From assembly GCA_024138025.1 (NCBI GenBank), contig JAMXBD010002773.1, positions 100,637-164,636 of the forward strand: 64,000 nucleotides of DNA, in the 5' to 3' direction. The notes beneath the pieces were generated by a model. That model made no database searches and had not been told where the DNA came from. It saw nothing but the letters and a program-made list of their open reading frames with translations. This document shows positions 1-13,500 of the stretch, one piece after another; the stretch's first letter is position 1, and each line of letters begins with the position of its first letter. This DNA is from Combretum micranthum (lineage: Eukaryota > Streptophyta > Magnoliopsida > Myrtales > Combretaceae). Made by a program: the position numbers and the translations under genes.

Positions 1-364
1 CAAGCTTGAGGCAAGGGGATGTAGTACGTCTCGAGGCAAAAATCCAAGGCTTGAGTGAAAGTGGAGATAGTTCCTTTTGTATAGATACCTTACGTTTGTT
101 TCTTATAAGTTTGTAAGGCTTTGTAGGAGTTTATCCTAAGTTGTTTGCAAGGATATATGTTGTAAAGAATTTATATGTATGTGAAATTTCTCATCTTGAC
201 AACCTAATGATCATATTTTAAAATGTCTACACCACGGAGTGTGCTAATAGTTTAATACCTACGAATTTTCTTAAAAGGCCTTTGTTGGCTTATTTTTCAT
301 TTGCGACTCTCCAACTCGTCCTAGGATCATCAATGCTACTAGGTTGCCCTATGGGGATGTGACA
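1..364 (+). mobile_element. 3' end of a family-2 giant LTR, cut by the window edge
   Basis: Bases 1-364 are the reverse complement of the outer end of the LTR at 52105-54887 (compare about 52105-52470), for example around the shared AAGCTTGAGGC and TTTGTAAGGCTTTGT words. The segment ends in GATGTGACA at 364, the usual CA end of an LTR. No primer-binding site follows, so it is probably a solo LTR, but its start lies outside the window and no target-site duplication can be checked. Confidence 0.7.
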
Positions 365-398
365 TCTTCATTGAAGTCATGTGATGAAAAAGGATATG

Positions 399-3300
399 TG
401 TCACGCCCCAGGGGTACCCTAAACGTGGCAGTCTGCCGTACACAATACTAAAGCCTAGGAATGACTACCTTAGTCACACAAAGGCTTCTATATTATGTAC
501 AAGGCGTACATCACAACCAAGGGGACACATTGGAGTAGCGCAATTTATATTGATATTAAATAAGTAACAAGGCAAAGAGAATACTTATCATAAAACATAA
601 ACATATTTCATTTCATTTCTTAGGGGCATATCCTTCTGTTGACTTCAAATAAATATACATCACTATTCATATAGGTTATTACATATAAAGAACCTTACAA
701 AATTTCTTCATCGTATGATTCCATTTCCTTAATCATCCTTCTATGACTTCCTTGATGTCATGATCCTCAAGTTAAGCCACGGGTATAACTGTTTCAACAA
801 AATCTATAGGGGTATAAGCTACAACTAGCTTAGTGAGATATTCCTTTTCATTCGCACCACATTTTCAAACAAGTTTATTTATTTATTCACACATATGTTA
901 TGCATACAATGCAACAATCACATGATTACGCAAATATATATAGTTATCCGAAAACCATATATAGAACGGATTTACCCCTTTGTATCAAAGGTTAGGGAAT
1001 CAGGGTTGAAGGTCCTCGACCTTCTACTACTAGTCCCCAAGTCCTCACCCACAGCGTTCGGTTGGCTTGGCTCCGAACCTAGAGTCGCTTTCCTCGAGCG
1101 ATTTGGATTCTCCAGGAAGGAACATGGCCCGTGGCACCGCACGATCACAAGCCAATCCAACTCTATGCGTAGGAGTAGCAGCCTTCCAAAATAGATGTGA
1201 CTCGATGGATGCTATGCGTGAGCATTTTATTTTTCTTAGGCCAAACCTTAATAGGGTTTATTAGGGGCGATCAATCAATTTAGCAAATAATAAACAGTCA
1301 TATAAGTAAGTAAAGAAAATTATTAAACAAGTAGTTCGAAGTTGCGATATTCTTAATTCTCATTTCATACATAAACATAGAATCACACATACATAATCCC
1401 GAATTCCCCAAATATATATCCATTTTTATCTTTTCTTAGTATACTAATGCCGCTACTTTACAAGCATAAGCAAGGTAACGAAATTAGGAGGAATAACTCA
1501 CTCGTCCATTTCGCTATCTTCTTAGTCGTAGTAATCCTCGGGTAGGGTATTCTCGTGTCCTTTGTCACCTAGACAAAAGAAATACCCGGGATAAGTCCTT
1601 CATGAAATTTATAGTCTTGGAGATTCTAAACTTTTCTTAAAATCACGGTAAAATCGTATAAGAGGAAATTCCAACTTAAAATGGCCATAGCTTGCACATT
1701 TTAACTCGGAATTTCGCATATAATATACCGTTTTCTACCTATTCGAAAAGATTTATCCATTTCTAAACTTATCTTGGTCATAAAAGGTCATTTGGGTTCC
1801 GGAAACATTAGGTACAGATTTAAAACGAATTTTGTAAACTTTTGTAAATCCGTTTTCTAACTCAACTTTATTTTAAAGAAAAACCTTTTGAAACAATATA
1901 TGTATATAATTATGATAAACACTTTAATATAGGTAAGCTCACTTTATATGCAAAAATCCTAATGGTAGTGTCTCAACAATTTATTTCATAAAACAATTCA
2001 TTTAAACTTTAGCTTTGAAAATATTTAAGAAACTTTATATTTTTCCTAGGTTGTTATAAATGAGTATATCTTATTTTATTTTCTTCATTCCTTTTTCCAA
2101 AACAAGTTAAATTTTTCCTTAATCCTTTAGTCTTGCATTAAATTTTTCTTCTAGTGATTAAAGTTCAAATTTACCAAAAGTATATTAAGTTGATGAAAAC
2201 CTTTTCATAATTTTGTATTTAGAATGGTTCTTAGAAATGAATCTTGTCTTCTTATATTTTTTCTTAAAATATAAGCTTTTGCTTCTAAAACTTGTTTTTT
2301 CATTTCTTTTGAAATGAATCATCTTTTATTGATAAAATCAATTATTGTTAATCTTACTTTATTTATATTCTTTTGAAAATGAGTTCCTTCTTTTTAGAAA
2401 TTTGAAAATCATTATTTTTCCTAAGTGGGTTCATCACCTTATGAGTTTATCTTGACTTTGAAAACTAGTTTGTTTTCTTAGTTTTATTTCGAAGTTTAAA
2501 AGAGTTTAAATCTTAAGCTTTTATGAAAACTTTTAATATTATATTACTAAAAGTTTAGGTTAACATAATATACCAAGAAAATATTTATTTCTTATGTTCC
2601 CTTGGAACTCTATCTTTGTTATTTATGAAAACGTTGAGAAAACTTTATTTCTATGTTGTTGATAATAACTTCATGATTTTGTGATCGATCACATAATTGA
2701 GAACTTAGCTTTGAGTTCATTAAGTAAAGTAAAATTCTATTTTTTTATTAGTTGAGACATTAACATTATGTAAATGCAAGTATCATGAGCATATATAGTA
2801 ATAAGAACATAAGAAAATACCAGAAATAAATAATAAGCAAGAAAAATAAAATATCAAGCATTGGGAACCTTAGCTTCATTAAGGCATCCCGGGATTAAGA
2901 ATGGACTAGTCCCGAAAGATTAAAGAAAATAAATAAAAGGTTGTTTTGACTTGATATGGACAAGTCTAAGACTAGAAAGACTATCTTAATAGTAACATGA
3001 AATAAATAAATTGCATAACTTAAAAGTAATGAATGACAAATGTGAGCTTATATGCTCTAAATAAATATATATACATAATACTATATATATAAATTAGATT
3101 AGAAGCAAATAATACAATAATAGCAACAATCATAATAAAATAGAAAGCTTATGTACAAGAACAAAACATAAACATGTTGTTACTTTTACTACTCATGTGA
3201 GTTCAAAACAACACCATAGTCATGCTAAGTTACATGACATGAATAGATAAATGGTTGAAAGAAGTTTTTACCTAAGTATTTGTGTGGATAAGAAGGATGG

Positions 3301-4706
3301 TAGTAAATGTATGGTTATGTGGTTGTGGAGAGAAGATAGTTGTATTATATGAAGAGAAATTCTTGTGGATATATTGGAAAGAGAGTTTTGGTAGAGGAAA
3401 AGTTATGGAGAGAGTTTGTGTAGTGATTTTGAGAGAGTTTTGGTAGTAAATGAATTTGTGTGGAAGAATGAAAGAGGAAGGGGGTATTTATAGAATTTTT
3501 GGAGTGAATTTTGGATGTAATAAAATAAATTGAAAAAGAAAAATAATTGAGATGAAGAGGAGAGGGATGGCGCCGGTTTTTGGCTTTTTGAGAGGGGGGA
3601 AATTGTTTTTATTTTATTGTTTGTGTAATAAAGAAGTAATGTGTAAAGTTGATGTAAATAAAGTTGTATTGGAAATGAAAAAAAGTAAGAAAATAGATAT
3701 GTAGGTGTAAGAAATAGGTGTGTAAGAAAAAGTATAGATAGGATGAATAGTAATGAATAGTAGAAAAGTACTATGAATAGTAGACTAAACAATTAAAGTA
3801 CCGGTAGTAATAAAAATATGCGTAATAATGCGATATCTGTAATTTTTAGTTACCGAAAAATTCTAAAACTGATATTTTTGGAATCCTTGTATTTTTACGA
3901 GTCTATTGGTATAAACGGAATATTTTTAATATTCTAAGCTTTAGGACACGATTTTCTAGAATCGGTCCCGTTTGAGTCCGAATGACACTCGAAATTAGCG
4001 AATCTGATATTTTTATGTTACCCTATATTATTACGAACAATTTTAAGCTATTGGCTTAATTTCGTTTTCTAGGGTTTGAGATTGCGGGATTGCCGGATCT
4101 TAAATACTAGGGTTCGTTATAGGCTTTGTTGGCTTTAGGGTTCCGGTTTGACTTCCGTTTTCGTCGAGATATTCGTAAGATCGTATAATTTTCGAGTTTT
4201 GATCGTTTTATATTTTTAGCTCGACATTTATATTTTATTTTATTTTATTTGTGATCATTTAATAGTTTTCAGTTCTCGGGATCGTTTAACCGAGTCTAGG
4301 GTTAGAGTTGACTTAGTTTGACTTTTGGCGAAAATTGAAATTTCTGATTCCAAAATTATCGAGGGTTTTAAAATTTGGTTGTTGATCGTCACTTGGATAT
4401 ATTGTCTTGATTTGCGTGTTAAGAAATGGTTAGGTGATTTGATTGATGTACGAATGTTGTTTTAACCGATAGTTGGATTTTTTTTTCTATTTTTGTTTTT
4501 GAGGGTTCCCTATTTCTCAAATTAAGAAAACTTGTTTTGATCTTTATTTAGAATTAGGTTTTAACTTGGTTCGAGTTTTAATGTTTCGTTTTTGGCGTTT
4601 GTCTTGATTTAGAGTTTGGTTTTAACTTGAGTCAATTTTTTGGGATTTCAATTTTAAACTTTTAGAATTATTTTCTATGAATTATGAAAATTTTTGGGGG
4701 TTTACA
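399..4706 (-). mobile_element. Giant solo LTR, family 1, copy A (4.3 kb)
   Basis: Read on the minus strand this begins TGTAAACCCCC (at 4706) and ends GGGGCGTGACA (at 399), with TG/CA termini. It is flanked by a perfect 5-bp target-site duplication, ATATG, at 394-398 and 4707-4711. It shares colinear blocks with copies B, C and D: the outer TGTCACGCCCC end with the 'gactaccttagtcacac' block, the 'aacttaaaatggccata' block near 1675, the 'agcttatatgctct' block near 3045 and a TATAAATA box. No gag-pol, primer site or second LTR is present, which indicates a solo LTR left by unequal recombination. Ends of this type are typical of plant Ty3/gypsy elements; I infer a Tekay/Del-like source but see no coding domain to prove it. 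Short open frames inside it are chance. Confidence 0.88.
3485..3492 (-). promoter_or_regulatory. TATA box of solo LTR copy A
   Basis: On the minus strand this reads TATAAATA, followed by a pyrimidine-rich stretch. The same box sits at the equivalent place in copies B, C and D. It lies about 1.2 kb from the LTR start, which puts most of the LTR downstream of the presumed transcription start. Confidence 0.6.
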
Positions 4707-4711
4707 ATATG

Positions 4712-5690
4712 AAAGTAGGGTTTTATGAAGTAGGTCAATATTATGGCAATATAATGCCTATCAAATTTGATTCCTTACACAAAACACATGAAAATATTAC
4801 TTTTTAAAAAACTTATTCTTTGTTGCATTTCTATGTGTTGGAGCTTTTTACACACAAATATCTTGATTTAAATAATTTTAACATATTTTCTTTAAATAAA
4901 TGTGTGTGAGTGTAACTTAAAATAAGGGATTGCATGTAATTTTGCACTTTAGTAAAAGAAATCGTCAATTTTTATTATGGAAATGGATGATTGTGGGATA
5001 TTGATGCAATCATGATGAATGACAGAGTTAAAGATCAAATATTGGGAGATGATCATATTGTATTTATATAGTTAATTTTCTTTGTTGCATGTGGTTAAAG
5101 TGACTATAATTTGTGACAAAGACAACTTATCATTAGAATAAGTTTAATACATCTATACTTATAAGATGGGATCCCTAAATAATAAGTTCAATGTAGATAT
5201 CACTATTTCTAATGATAGTTGTAATTTAGAGGTTGGTCTAGAAATTGAGAAAGAATCAATTTTAGCTACAAAGAAAATGGATCGTATGAAGATAGGTTTG
5301 CCTAAAGAGACAAAAAATTGATGGTAGAGTCAACATGATAATAGTAACATAGTTATGGATCTAGTGATGGCTAAGTAGAGACAACATAGTGTCGGTTAAC
5401 TTTATGTATATTGCAAGAGAATATTGTTATAAATCTAGACAAAAATTGTCTATTTAATGATACACCTAAAAAAATATACAAATACCAACTAGACAAAGAT
5501 AATAATGCAAAATCATAGGTAAATACATGATTTAAAACTTTAAATATATGTCACAAGTAATAAACATGATATTCGATATCAATTACGTGTAGAAACAATG
5601 TCTAAAGTTGGTTTAACCATCACATGTTATTATACTCTTGGTATACTATCATAGATGGTGAACAAAATCAATAGCAAGTTAAACCTTATG
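4712..5690. other. Intergenic, no recognisable feature
   Basis: AT-rich sequence between solo LTR copy A and a degraded retroelement stretch. I see no gene, RNA or clear repeat in it. Confidence 0.5.
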
Positions 5691-7100
5691 CCCAAATCTT
5701 GTTTTGACTGTACTTAAGGGCAAGTATACCTATCGATGATAGTAGCATAGATTTAGAGCACAAGTGTCTATCCCACAATAACTAATGAATACTAATATTT
5801 ACTATTATTCTATTATTCAACCTACAAAAGAGAGTGGTTAATCAAATAATAAGATAAGACTACAATTTATAGCAATACTAGTAAACAAAAGATAATCCAA
5901 ATTTCAAAACTCATTTACATCTTGAATCCCCATTAGGTGATATGTGATTTTGAAAAAGTTAATTCTAATATTATTGTTAATTTTTTTGAATGTAGAGATT
6001 CCTAAGGCAATTTAATATCTCTATCGAGATTATTGAAATTCTATCTTTGTTAATTAATTGGAATTTCTTCCTAATTAAAGCTCAATTATAGATCTAGAAT
6101 CCCTTTATTAGGTTTCACCCTAATTTTGAAGAATTATGTCATCCTTTTTATAGGATTGCATTCAACTCATTCCAACTGTGTAGATCGAATCATACGAACA
6201 ATTTCTCAACTAATTTTGCATAAATATCGAATCAAGAATTAATATTGTGCACTATCAATTCAAAATAAATAGTAAAGAACAACGCAATTAGATTTAAGAA
6301 TTCAAGCAATTTATCAAAATCAATGAAGATCAAAGTACATAATCATCCTAAGGCTCATTAAATCTAAACAAAGAAATTAGTCCTCCATGGGAGAAGTATT
6401 CATCGTCAAAAAGATGTAACAAATCAAGAATAACTCATAATTAGAATTCAAAAAATTAAGCATAAATTGACTTGCTAAGATAACCTACACAAATTCATGT
6501 CACTAGACTTATGCATGTGCTGCCCTTAAATCTTACCCTTTTATGGATGTTCCTCAAGCTTCGAAAGAGGATATTTCCTTTTCCCAAAAGAGGAAAGTTT
6601 GAGATATTGAGGATTAGGAAAGTTATATGTCTTTGATGAGCAAGCTAAGGTTTTTATTTGGGAAATAGCCTTCTCAAGAATGGAAAGTTGTTAGGTTTTC
6701 TTATTGTAAGAAGGTAAAGCTCCCGAACTTCCCAATTTTAAGTATAGATGCCTTTATTTTGAAGACTAGGAAGTTAAGTTTCACTTTTTTAAGTTGTTTC
6801 CAAAAATATAATTGCTATTGGAATGAAACAACTAAGACAAGTCATTCCCTAGTCCACATCCAATGGGATAGGTCATGTTGCGATCATATCCCCTTTTTTA
6901 TGTTCACTTCCTTGAAACGACACAACTTATGATAGGTCATATCACAATGGTGTCTCTTGTTATATCAATTCCTATATCGAAACGACTTGTGACAAGTCAT
7001 GTTGCAATCGTATCATGCCAAAATTAAATTTTTGTCCATTGCATGTGTTTTCTTAACATGGCTTGGGATATAGCATGTCATTATTATGTTGATCACATTT
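5690..7100 (-). repeat. Degraded non-coding retroelement sequence
   Basis: On the minus strand, about 5707-5765 carries a motif (TACTA..ATCGATAGGTATACTTGCCC) that also occurs on the plus strand near 16110-16165, 16990-17060 and 46140-46195. Sequence around 5950-6330 resembles the reverse complement of the 45340-46200 region. Around 6840-7080 there are diverged reiterations of a 'gacaagtcatgttgcaatcgt'-like word. I infer the non-coding part of an old LTR retrotransposon. The pol relic at 7.7-8.7 kb on the same strand may belong to it. Boundaries are not defined. Confidence 0.35.
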
Positions 7101-7719
7101 TGCCTCCAAACTTTGTATTTTTAGCCTAATTTGCTTTCTTTTTTGTAAAATGTCTCTTTTAAATACTTGAAAGCATAATTTAATAATTTTAAATGCTAAA
7201 TCCACAGTAATTATCAATAAATAATCAATAAAAGTATATTTTTTGCACTTACAAAATAGTAATAAATTCGATTTGTCAACTCTTTAATTGTGTGTGATTT
7301 CATTCACCATTCATGTAGTACACATTCCCTCCATCACAATGCACACACATTTATTCTGGTTGCCACAATGTCATCCGCATTTATTATGGTTGTGGGTATG
7401 TTAGTGTCATTTTGTTAAGAAGAGATTGAATGTCACACACATTTATTATGGTTGTGGAAATGTCAAGAGCCATTTTGCAAAGGAGAGATTAAATTCCACT
7501 CGAATGATAAAATTAAGAACCTTTTGCAAGGACTACACCTCTTTTGGATACAGTATATCCAACGTATTCAATAGTATCCACCTCAAAAGCACATTTTTTT
7601 TTTTTTAATTAAAGTGATTCTATTAAAATGGTAAATGCTTTATTTCAAATTGTAATATCAAGATCCATAATTTTGATCAATATGTCATAAAAATTATAAC
7701 TTTATGTATTTAGAGCTTA

Positions 7720-8130
7720 AAATGTATTCATGATGGATTGAAATATGATCGAGAGTTGCTTAAAACCAAATAGCATAACAAGGAACTCATAATGACCATT
7801 ATCTATACAAAATGTCATATATGAATGTCATTATTATGCATGCTAATTAGATGTATTCTAATTGCAAATCTAGCTTAGAAAATAAATTGACATACCTCAA
7901 TTTATCCAATAATTCATCAATAGTAGGTATGGGAAATTCATCTTTTATTGCACTTGATTAAATGCACAATAATTAATACAAAATCACCAATTTCCATCTT
8001 TCTTTAACTAATACTAGTGATGCAAAAAAGAATGCACTATTTTGAATAATACTTTGTTTAAGCATTTCTCTTACTTTTTTCCTTTTTTGGAGGCAATGAT
8101 GAAGGTGTCTCAAACAATGAGAGATTTTTC
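7720..8130 (-). pseudogene. Ty3/gypsy reverse transcriptase relic
   Basis: Conceptual translation of the minus strand, allowing frameshifts, gives the plant gypsy reverse transcriptase order. A SLPP-like segment lies near 8120, then a degraded SPVLLVK-like segment near 8020, then DEFPIPTIDELLDKL near 7905-7945, then FSKLDL. The conserved HYEFLVMPFG region is visible only as decayed pieces, and a QSIMNT-like segment lies near 7725-7740. Many stops and indels interrupt it, so it makes no protein. It is older than the chromovirus at 28.6 kb. The protease-like piece at 8351-8665 lies upstream on the same strand, in the correct gag-pol order. Confidence 0.7.
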
Positions 8131-8350
8131 CTAATATATTTTCCATGACTGTTTTGATGGCAGAACTTCAACACCATTATGATCATTGAATGCAAACAAG
8201 TAGCAACGATGTCAATTTGAATCATTCTTCAAAATTGATTATGGGTATTTGTTATAACTTGTATACACTCACCCATTAATGATATTGGATGTCCATGATG
8301 TCCAATGCCATTGACAATAGATCATAATATATTGTGACTAGTCCTAGTTT

Positions 8351-8665
8351 TTAAGCCATTGTACTCCTAAAACCATATAAGCACTTTATGTTGGAAGAAT
8401 CTAAAGTAAAAAATGAAAATTGAAAACCTTGTATACTAAAAGGCCTATATATTTTTCTATTCAACTTTGTAAAAATTAATGTACTTCTAAAGTCAATTAG
8501 GACAAATACAAATTTCCCACAAACTACACCTTGAAATATCAAAGTACCAAAAATTGTTAATTGTTTCAATTTGTGATTAATTTGATGAAAATAGAACTTA
8601 GAATGCTTATAATTTACCTTTAGGCTCCAAAGTGTTGATCCAAGAAAAGGAAAGAATTTGACCAA
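8351..8665 (-). pseudogene. Ty3/gypsy aspartic protease relic
   Basis: A 104-codon minus-strand open frame contains FVLIDFRSTLIFTKL. This resembles the retropepsin LIDSGSTHNFI signature with the catalytic Gly lost (DFR in place of DSG). It lies immediately upstream, in transcription sense, of the reverse transcriptase relic at 7720-8130, which supports one decayed gypsy element. The open frame is accidental and carries no intact active site. A chance match is possible, but the adjacency makes it less likely. Confidence 0.5.
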
Positions 8666-8841
8666 GTTTCATGCATTTTGAGGTGATTAGATCAAGAAAA
8701 AAAACATTCATGTAGATGACACAAGAGGGAGATAAACTATTCAAGGTTGCATCAAGAAAGCAAGGGGAATAAGATAGAAAATTTGACATGAGAAGTGACA
8801 TGGTTATGTCACAATCGTGTCATTACCAAATTAGTGTCTAA

Positions 8842-8931
8842 AGAAATACACGACCTAGGACATGCCATGTTGCAGTCATGTCACTTCTAGATTTTATGAC
8901 CGTAGAAATACACGACCTAGGACATGCCATG
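8842..8931. repeat. 28-bp perfect direct repeat, 62-bp period
   Basis: Bases 8842-8869 and 8904-8931 are identical over 28 bp (the unit contains CACGACCTAGGACATGCCAT). Looser versions of the same word occur at 6900-7080 and 8795-8820. This resembles the short internal reiterations of plant LTR-element non-coding regions. Confidence 0.7.
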
Positions 8932-11276
8932 CCCCAATTATGTCATATGCCAACACCATAATTTTGAAATATCAAATTTTTAAAAAATCTAAGCCACATA
9001 TCTTAGTAAAGAGAAGGTATTCTAAGCAAAATTAGGAAGGTTCTTAGAACTCATACATTCCCACCCATGAAGATTAACAACTTTCCTAAAATAAAGATTT
9101 ACTTTTCTATTTTGAAGAGTTCATTTGCCAAATCAAAGAAAACAAGTTTCCACTTTCAAAGGAGCACACATTCATTTTAGAGTGAGGAAGCTTCCAATTT
9201 CAACTATAGTGTCACGCCCCAAAATAGGGCCTAGTAGTATCATCCTGTAGTCCATCACCACGTGTGCACCCGTAATATGAGAACCGTCTTGCAAGTCAGA
9301 TATTACAAGACTCTATTTTATAATTGTTACATGTAATATAGTCAACCAATAGTTATAAAATACTAAGGATTCCGATTTTCCTTAGTTTGCCAGAACCGCA
9401 GAGAATCGTATCCCCTATCAAATAATGAAATTGAGATCAAACCTATAAAATACAAGATCTTAATCAATTATACCATTTATCTAAGTTGTTCTTTGAGACC
9501 AATATAATCTATGAAACTATCTCAGCAAGGTCTTTTGATGTAGCACTCTCCACACTCATGCTTAACCCAATCCCAGCTAACGTTATACCTGCACAAAGAC
9601 TGTTGAGGGAGCAAAACCACACGCTCAGTGAGATGACCTGACCAGACCACATATCAAACAGTGGAAATCAAGTTTACTATTAGCAAACATATGTAATGCC
9701 ACAATCAAGCATATGAACAAATACAAGCTTGGAGAATCCGGAGTCCAAAGCAGGATGGAGATTTACCCCTCTCATCAGGGTTGAAGGAACCAGTAGTACA
9801 TAGTCTATCCAGAAGAAGCCAAGCATACAAGGGAATCTTACGATTTCTCGTATTAGGTTATCCCTTTTAATATGATAGCTTAACAAACCATCCCTTGTAC
9901 ATACCTTTAGCAACTCCCTAAGCATTAGTCATCCAATCAATACCATAAGTGGCGTCCTTCATTTACCACTTAGTTTTATGGTATTAACAGATCAAAGGTA
10001 ACCTTGCGTTGATCTACTAGCCTTTAGCCTAGGTCAACCAAGCATTATCAGAGTCCCGGATGGCCAATACGTAATGACTACTACGCTTTTTAAAAATGCA
10101 CTTTATGTAATATATGCGATGCATGTCCATTTCGTTTTATGGTACCATAGTTTTTAGTCAGGTTTAAGGCGATCATACAATTACAGACAAACATCAACAT
10201 GCTCCATACAATTGGTCATCATACAATGATATTGTTAATTATAATAAGATTGTTTTGGCAATATACATACACCAAGCAGCATGCAATTTACCCAAACCCA
10301 CATGTAATTCAGTTTGATATGTTATTATCAATGCAACTAACTACAAGCACAAAACAATATGATAAGGTCAAAGTCCCTCACCTGTGGTCCTCGCTATATT
10401 GCTGTAATAAGCTACTGGTAGTCCGAGAACCGATTTATATTCCTATGGAATGAAAAACAGATATTTATTATTTTACTAATCTTCTTCTATTAGTTTCCGA
10501 AGATAAGATATTTGAAATATCATATTCACCGGATTAGTTTTGTATAACTTATACTATTATTTACACTAATTCTAAATTAGACATATTTTAGAAATTACTA
10601 CTCCTTTTCTTTTGGTCTTACTTACTATATTAATCTAAGCTGAGTTAATTGGAAAACTAATCGCCTAATTCAATTACTAAATCTATTTTAATTAGTTACC
10701 AAAAATCATATATTTTATTTATAATATACTAATCTTAGTATTAGTGATACTCATAAAAGTAATAGTAATACTAGTATCAAAGATAATGGTGATTATATTA
10801 GTTTAAATATTACTACTAATAGTAAAAACAATTTTAATTACAAAAAAAAAATTTAATAGTTTTAGTAACAAAATCAATAATACTAATATTGGTAATATCA
10901 ATAGTTTAATAATAATTTTAATATCACTACTAACAACATTAGTGATATTAGTAATAGATCAACAAATTCGTAATATAAGCAATAATATTGCTTAAGAAAA
11001 TAAACTTTAATGATAAAATAAATATCAAAATATTTATTCATTTATTTATTTATTTATTTTTATATATCATTTCATTAAAAACATAAGTAGTTTAAGTTAT
11101 ATTTCTATTATTTTAGCTAAAACCTAAATGACGGAATATTATTATCATAATCATTTTATTTAGATTAATTAAATTAATTTATTCAATTATTATTGTTATC
11201 ATTATTATTATCCTTGTTTGCAAAGGTACAGGGACATTTCGTCCCAGGTTTCTTTTTTTTTTTTTTAGTTATTTCA

Positions 11277-11280
11277 TTAA

Positions 11281-11310
<30 letters not shown>
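11277..11310. repeat. (ATT)n microsatellite
   Basis: A run of ATT/TTA triplets inside an extremely AT-rich part (about 10.5-11.8 kb) of the family-2 solo LTR. Confidence 0.85.
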
Positions 11311-11311
<1 letters not shown>

Positions 11312-12324
11312 TATAATAGTTCTCGAGGAGAACTTCATCCAGGGGACGTTGATGTCCCCTTTAATTTTGGGTATTCCTTTATTTATTATTTTTTTAATAA
11401 AATTTAATTATTAATTTTATAATAAAAATTCGTAATAAATAAAATATTAATTTTTTAACACTTTTTACATTACTAAAACATATACTTATAATCTATATCT
11501 TACATAGCTTATACTAATAAACTAATATTAAAAATTAATTAATTAATTAAAAAAAATCAAATAATTCAGAATTAATAAAATATTATTAATTATATTTATC
11601 TAACCAAAATATTAATATTTTTCCACATTTTCAATAATGCTAAAGTATCTACTTATATACCTAAAATAATTCCAAAAATTATAAAAAATAAATTTCACTT
11701 TAGAATAAAATAAATAATAATATTTTTAGTAGATTTTCAACCAACCAAATTAACAAAAATTTTTAGATTATTTTATTTTATTTTTTTAATTTTCTTCTGC
11801 AAAATTCGTGTTACTATTCACGTGAACAGTATCAGGATACTATTCATCATCTTCAACCTTGGTTCAAGTCCGATTTTGCATCATTTTATCGTCCAAATCC
11901 ATTTAATAATCATTCCTAAGCATTTATACATGATATTTCTACACATATATCAACTCAAAACCTTAAAACTCATCCTTAAATTACAATTTTCGGATTAAAT
12001 ACGCATAACTCAAGTTAAGAGTTCTTACCTTCTTGGAGCTATTTGGACAAGATTCGAAGCTTGCTTTGGGTTGTTTATGATCCTAAGATCATTAGGAGTT
12101 AGTTTAAATCGGATTCTTAACAAATAACAAATTAAAGTGTGTTAACTTACCTTTGAATTTGTAGCCAAGAGTTCTTCGTATATTTTCCTTGATTCGAACT
12201 TAGGTGTTTTGCTTGGTTTGATTCTTTTTCCAGCTTGTTTTGGTTGCCATGGGAGAGTAGTTTTGTTCTGGAGGTTTGGGAAATAATGAATATTGTTTGT
12301 TCACCATTATGAGCTTCGAATATG

Positions 12325-12332
12325 TATATATA
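12325..12332 (-). promoter_or_regulatory. Possible TATA box of the family-2 solo LTR
   Basis: TATATATA on the minus strand, followed by a short purine/pyrimidine-biased leader. The placement parallels family 1, but the box has not been compared across copies. Confidence 0.3.
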
Positions 12333-12589
12333 GAAGATGAAAGAGGAGAAGTTGCGGCTACATTTCTCCGAATATGATCTCATTTGGCTTATTATTTCAC
12401 TTCAATTTAATGCTATATTGAGTTGTCATATTTGGTTGATCCTTTGAGTTGATTTAGTTGACAAAACGATGCATTATTGATCCAGAAATCCGGCTCATTT
12501 TCCTCCGTAGCTTTCTCCGTAGCTTTCCACGAAACTTATATGTAATATTAATTTAAATTATATTAGTTAGTTGATAATTATTTAGGTTT

Positions 12590-13500
12590 AGGATAAAAAA
12601 AAATAAAATAAAGAGAAGATAATGAATTTTAAAGTTAATAATGGTATAAGGAGGGGAAAAAATAAATTTGTGAAAAAAATCAATTTTGCGGGTTTAAATG
12701 ATACGTAAAATACTGATTTAGTAATATTTTTATATGAGAAGTTCCATATTCGCGTTATTAAAATATTTTAACAATATAGTATACATAGAATTTCTATTAA
12801 AGATTTGTATAATGTGTTTGAATTTTTACTTTTTTGTGGAACTTAACCGCGTCGTCCAGGGGAAATTCTAATTTGAAATCAAATTGATACGTAAGACAAA
12901 AACAAAGGAAAAAAAATGCGAGTTTAGTAAGAAATGTATGAAAATATAAAAATAAAAAGAAGATGATAAATATATAAACTAATAAATATGTAAGGAGTGA
13001 GAAAAAATAAATTATGAAAAATTAATTTTAGACGGGTTTAAGTAACACGTATGTTAAATACTGATTCGATAATATTTTTAGATGAAAATTTTCATATTCT
13101 CCTAAATAAATATTATGAATACTATGGCATACATGGAATTTCTATTAAAGTATCTATTATGTGTTTGAATTTTCGCTTTTTGTTGAGGATTTGTAAGCGT
13201 CAGAGGAGTTGAATTTCAAAACAACTCATTACTTAGTACGAACTACACTTAAACAAAGGAAAAAAATGCAATTCAGTTAGAATATATGGAACATAAAAAT
13301 AAAAAGAAAGTGAAATATTTATAACCAATAAATATGTAAGGAGAAGGGAAAAAATATAAGTTGGTGAAAAAAATTAAATTTTATGGATTTAAATGACACG
13401 TATGATAAATACTGATTTGATAATATTTTTAAATAAAAATTTACATATTAACGATATTAAATATTCTGAATATGATAGTATATATAGAATTTTCGGTTTA
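12590..13500. repeat. Tandem repeat, about 346-bp unit, roughly 2.6 copies
   Basis: The same succession of words recurs at 12662, 13007 and 13354: an ATAA-rich stretch, GTGAAAAAAAT, GGGTTTAAATGA, CACGTA, AATACTGATT, AATATTTTTA, then TAGAATTTCTATTAAAG and GTGTTTGAATTTT. The spacings are 345 and 347 bp, and copies differ by substitutions and small indels. The array lies inside the family-2 solo LTR, near its start on the minus strand. Confidence 0.85.

Noticed and set aside
895..1264. Overlapping open frames of 60-99 codons on both strands
   Set aside because: They lie inside solo LTR copy A in a locally GC-richer patch. No domain or codon pattern supports a gene.
3403..3792. 129-codon minus-strand open frame rich in Leu, Ser, Phe and Tyr
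   Set aside because: Low-complexity leader and TATA region of solo LTR copy A. Equivalent regions in copies B (21318-21751) and D (49060-49305) are also open for the same compositional reason but encode unrelated sequences.
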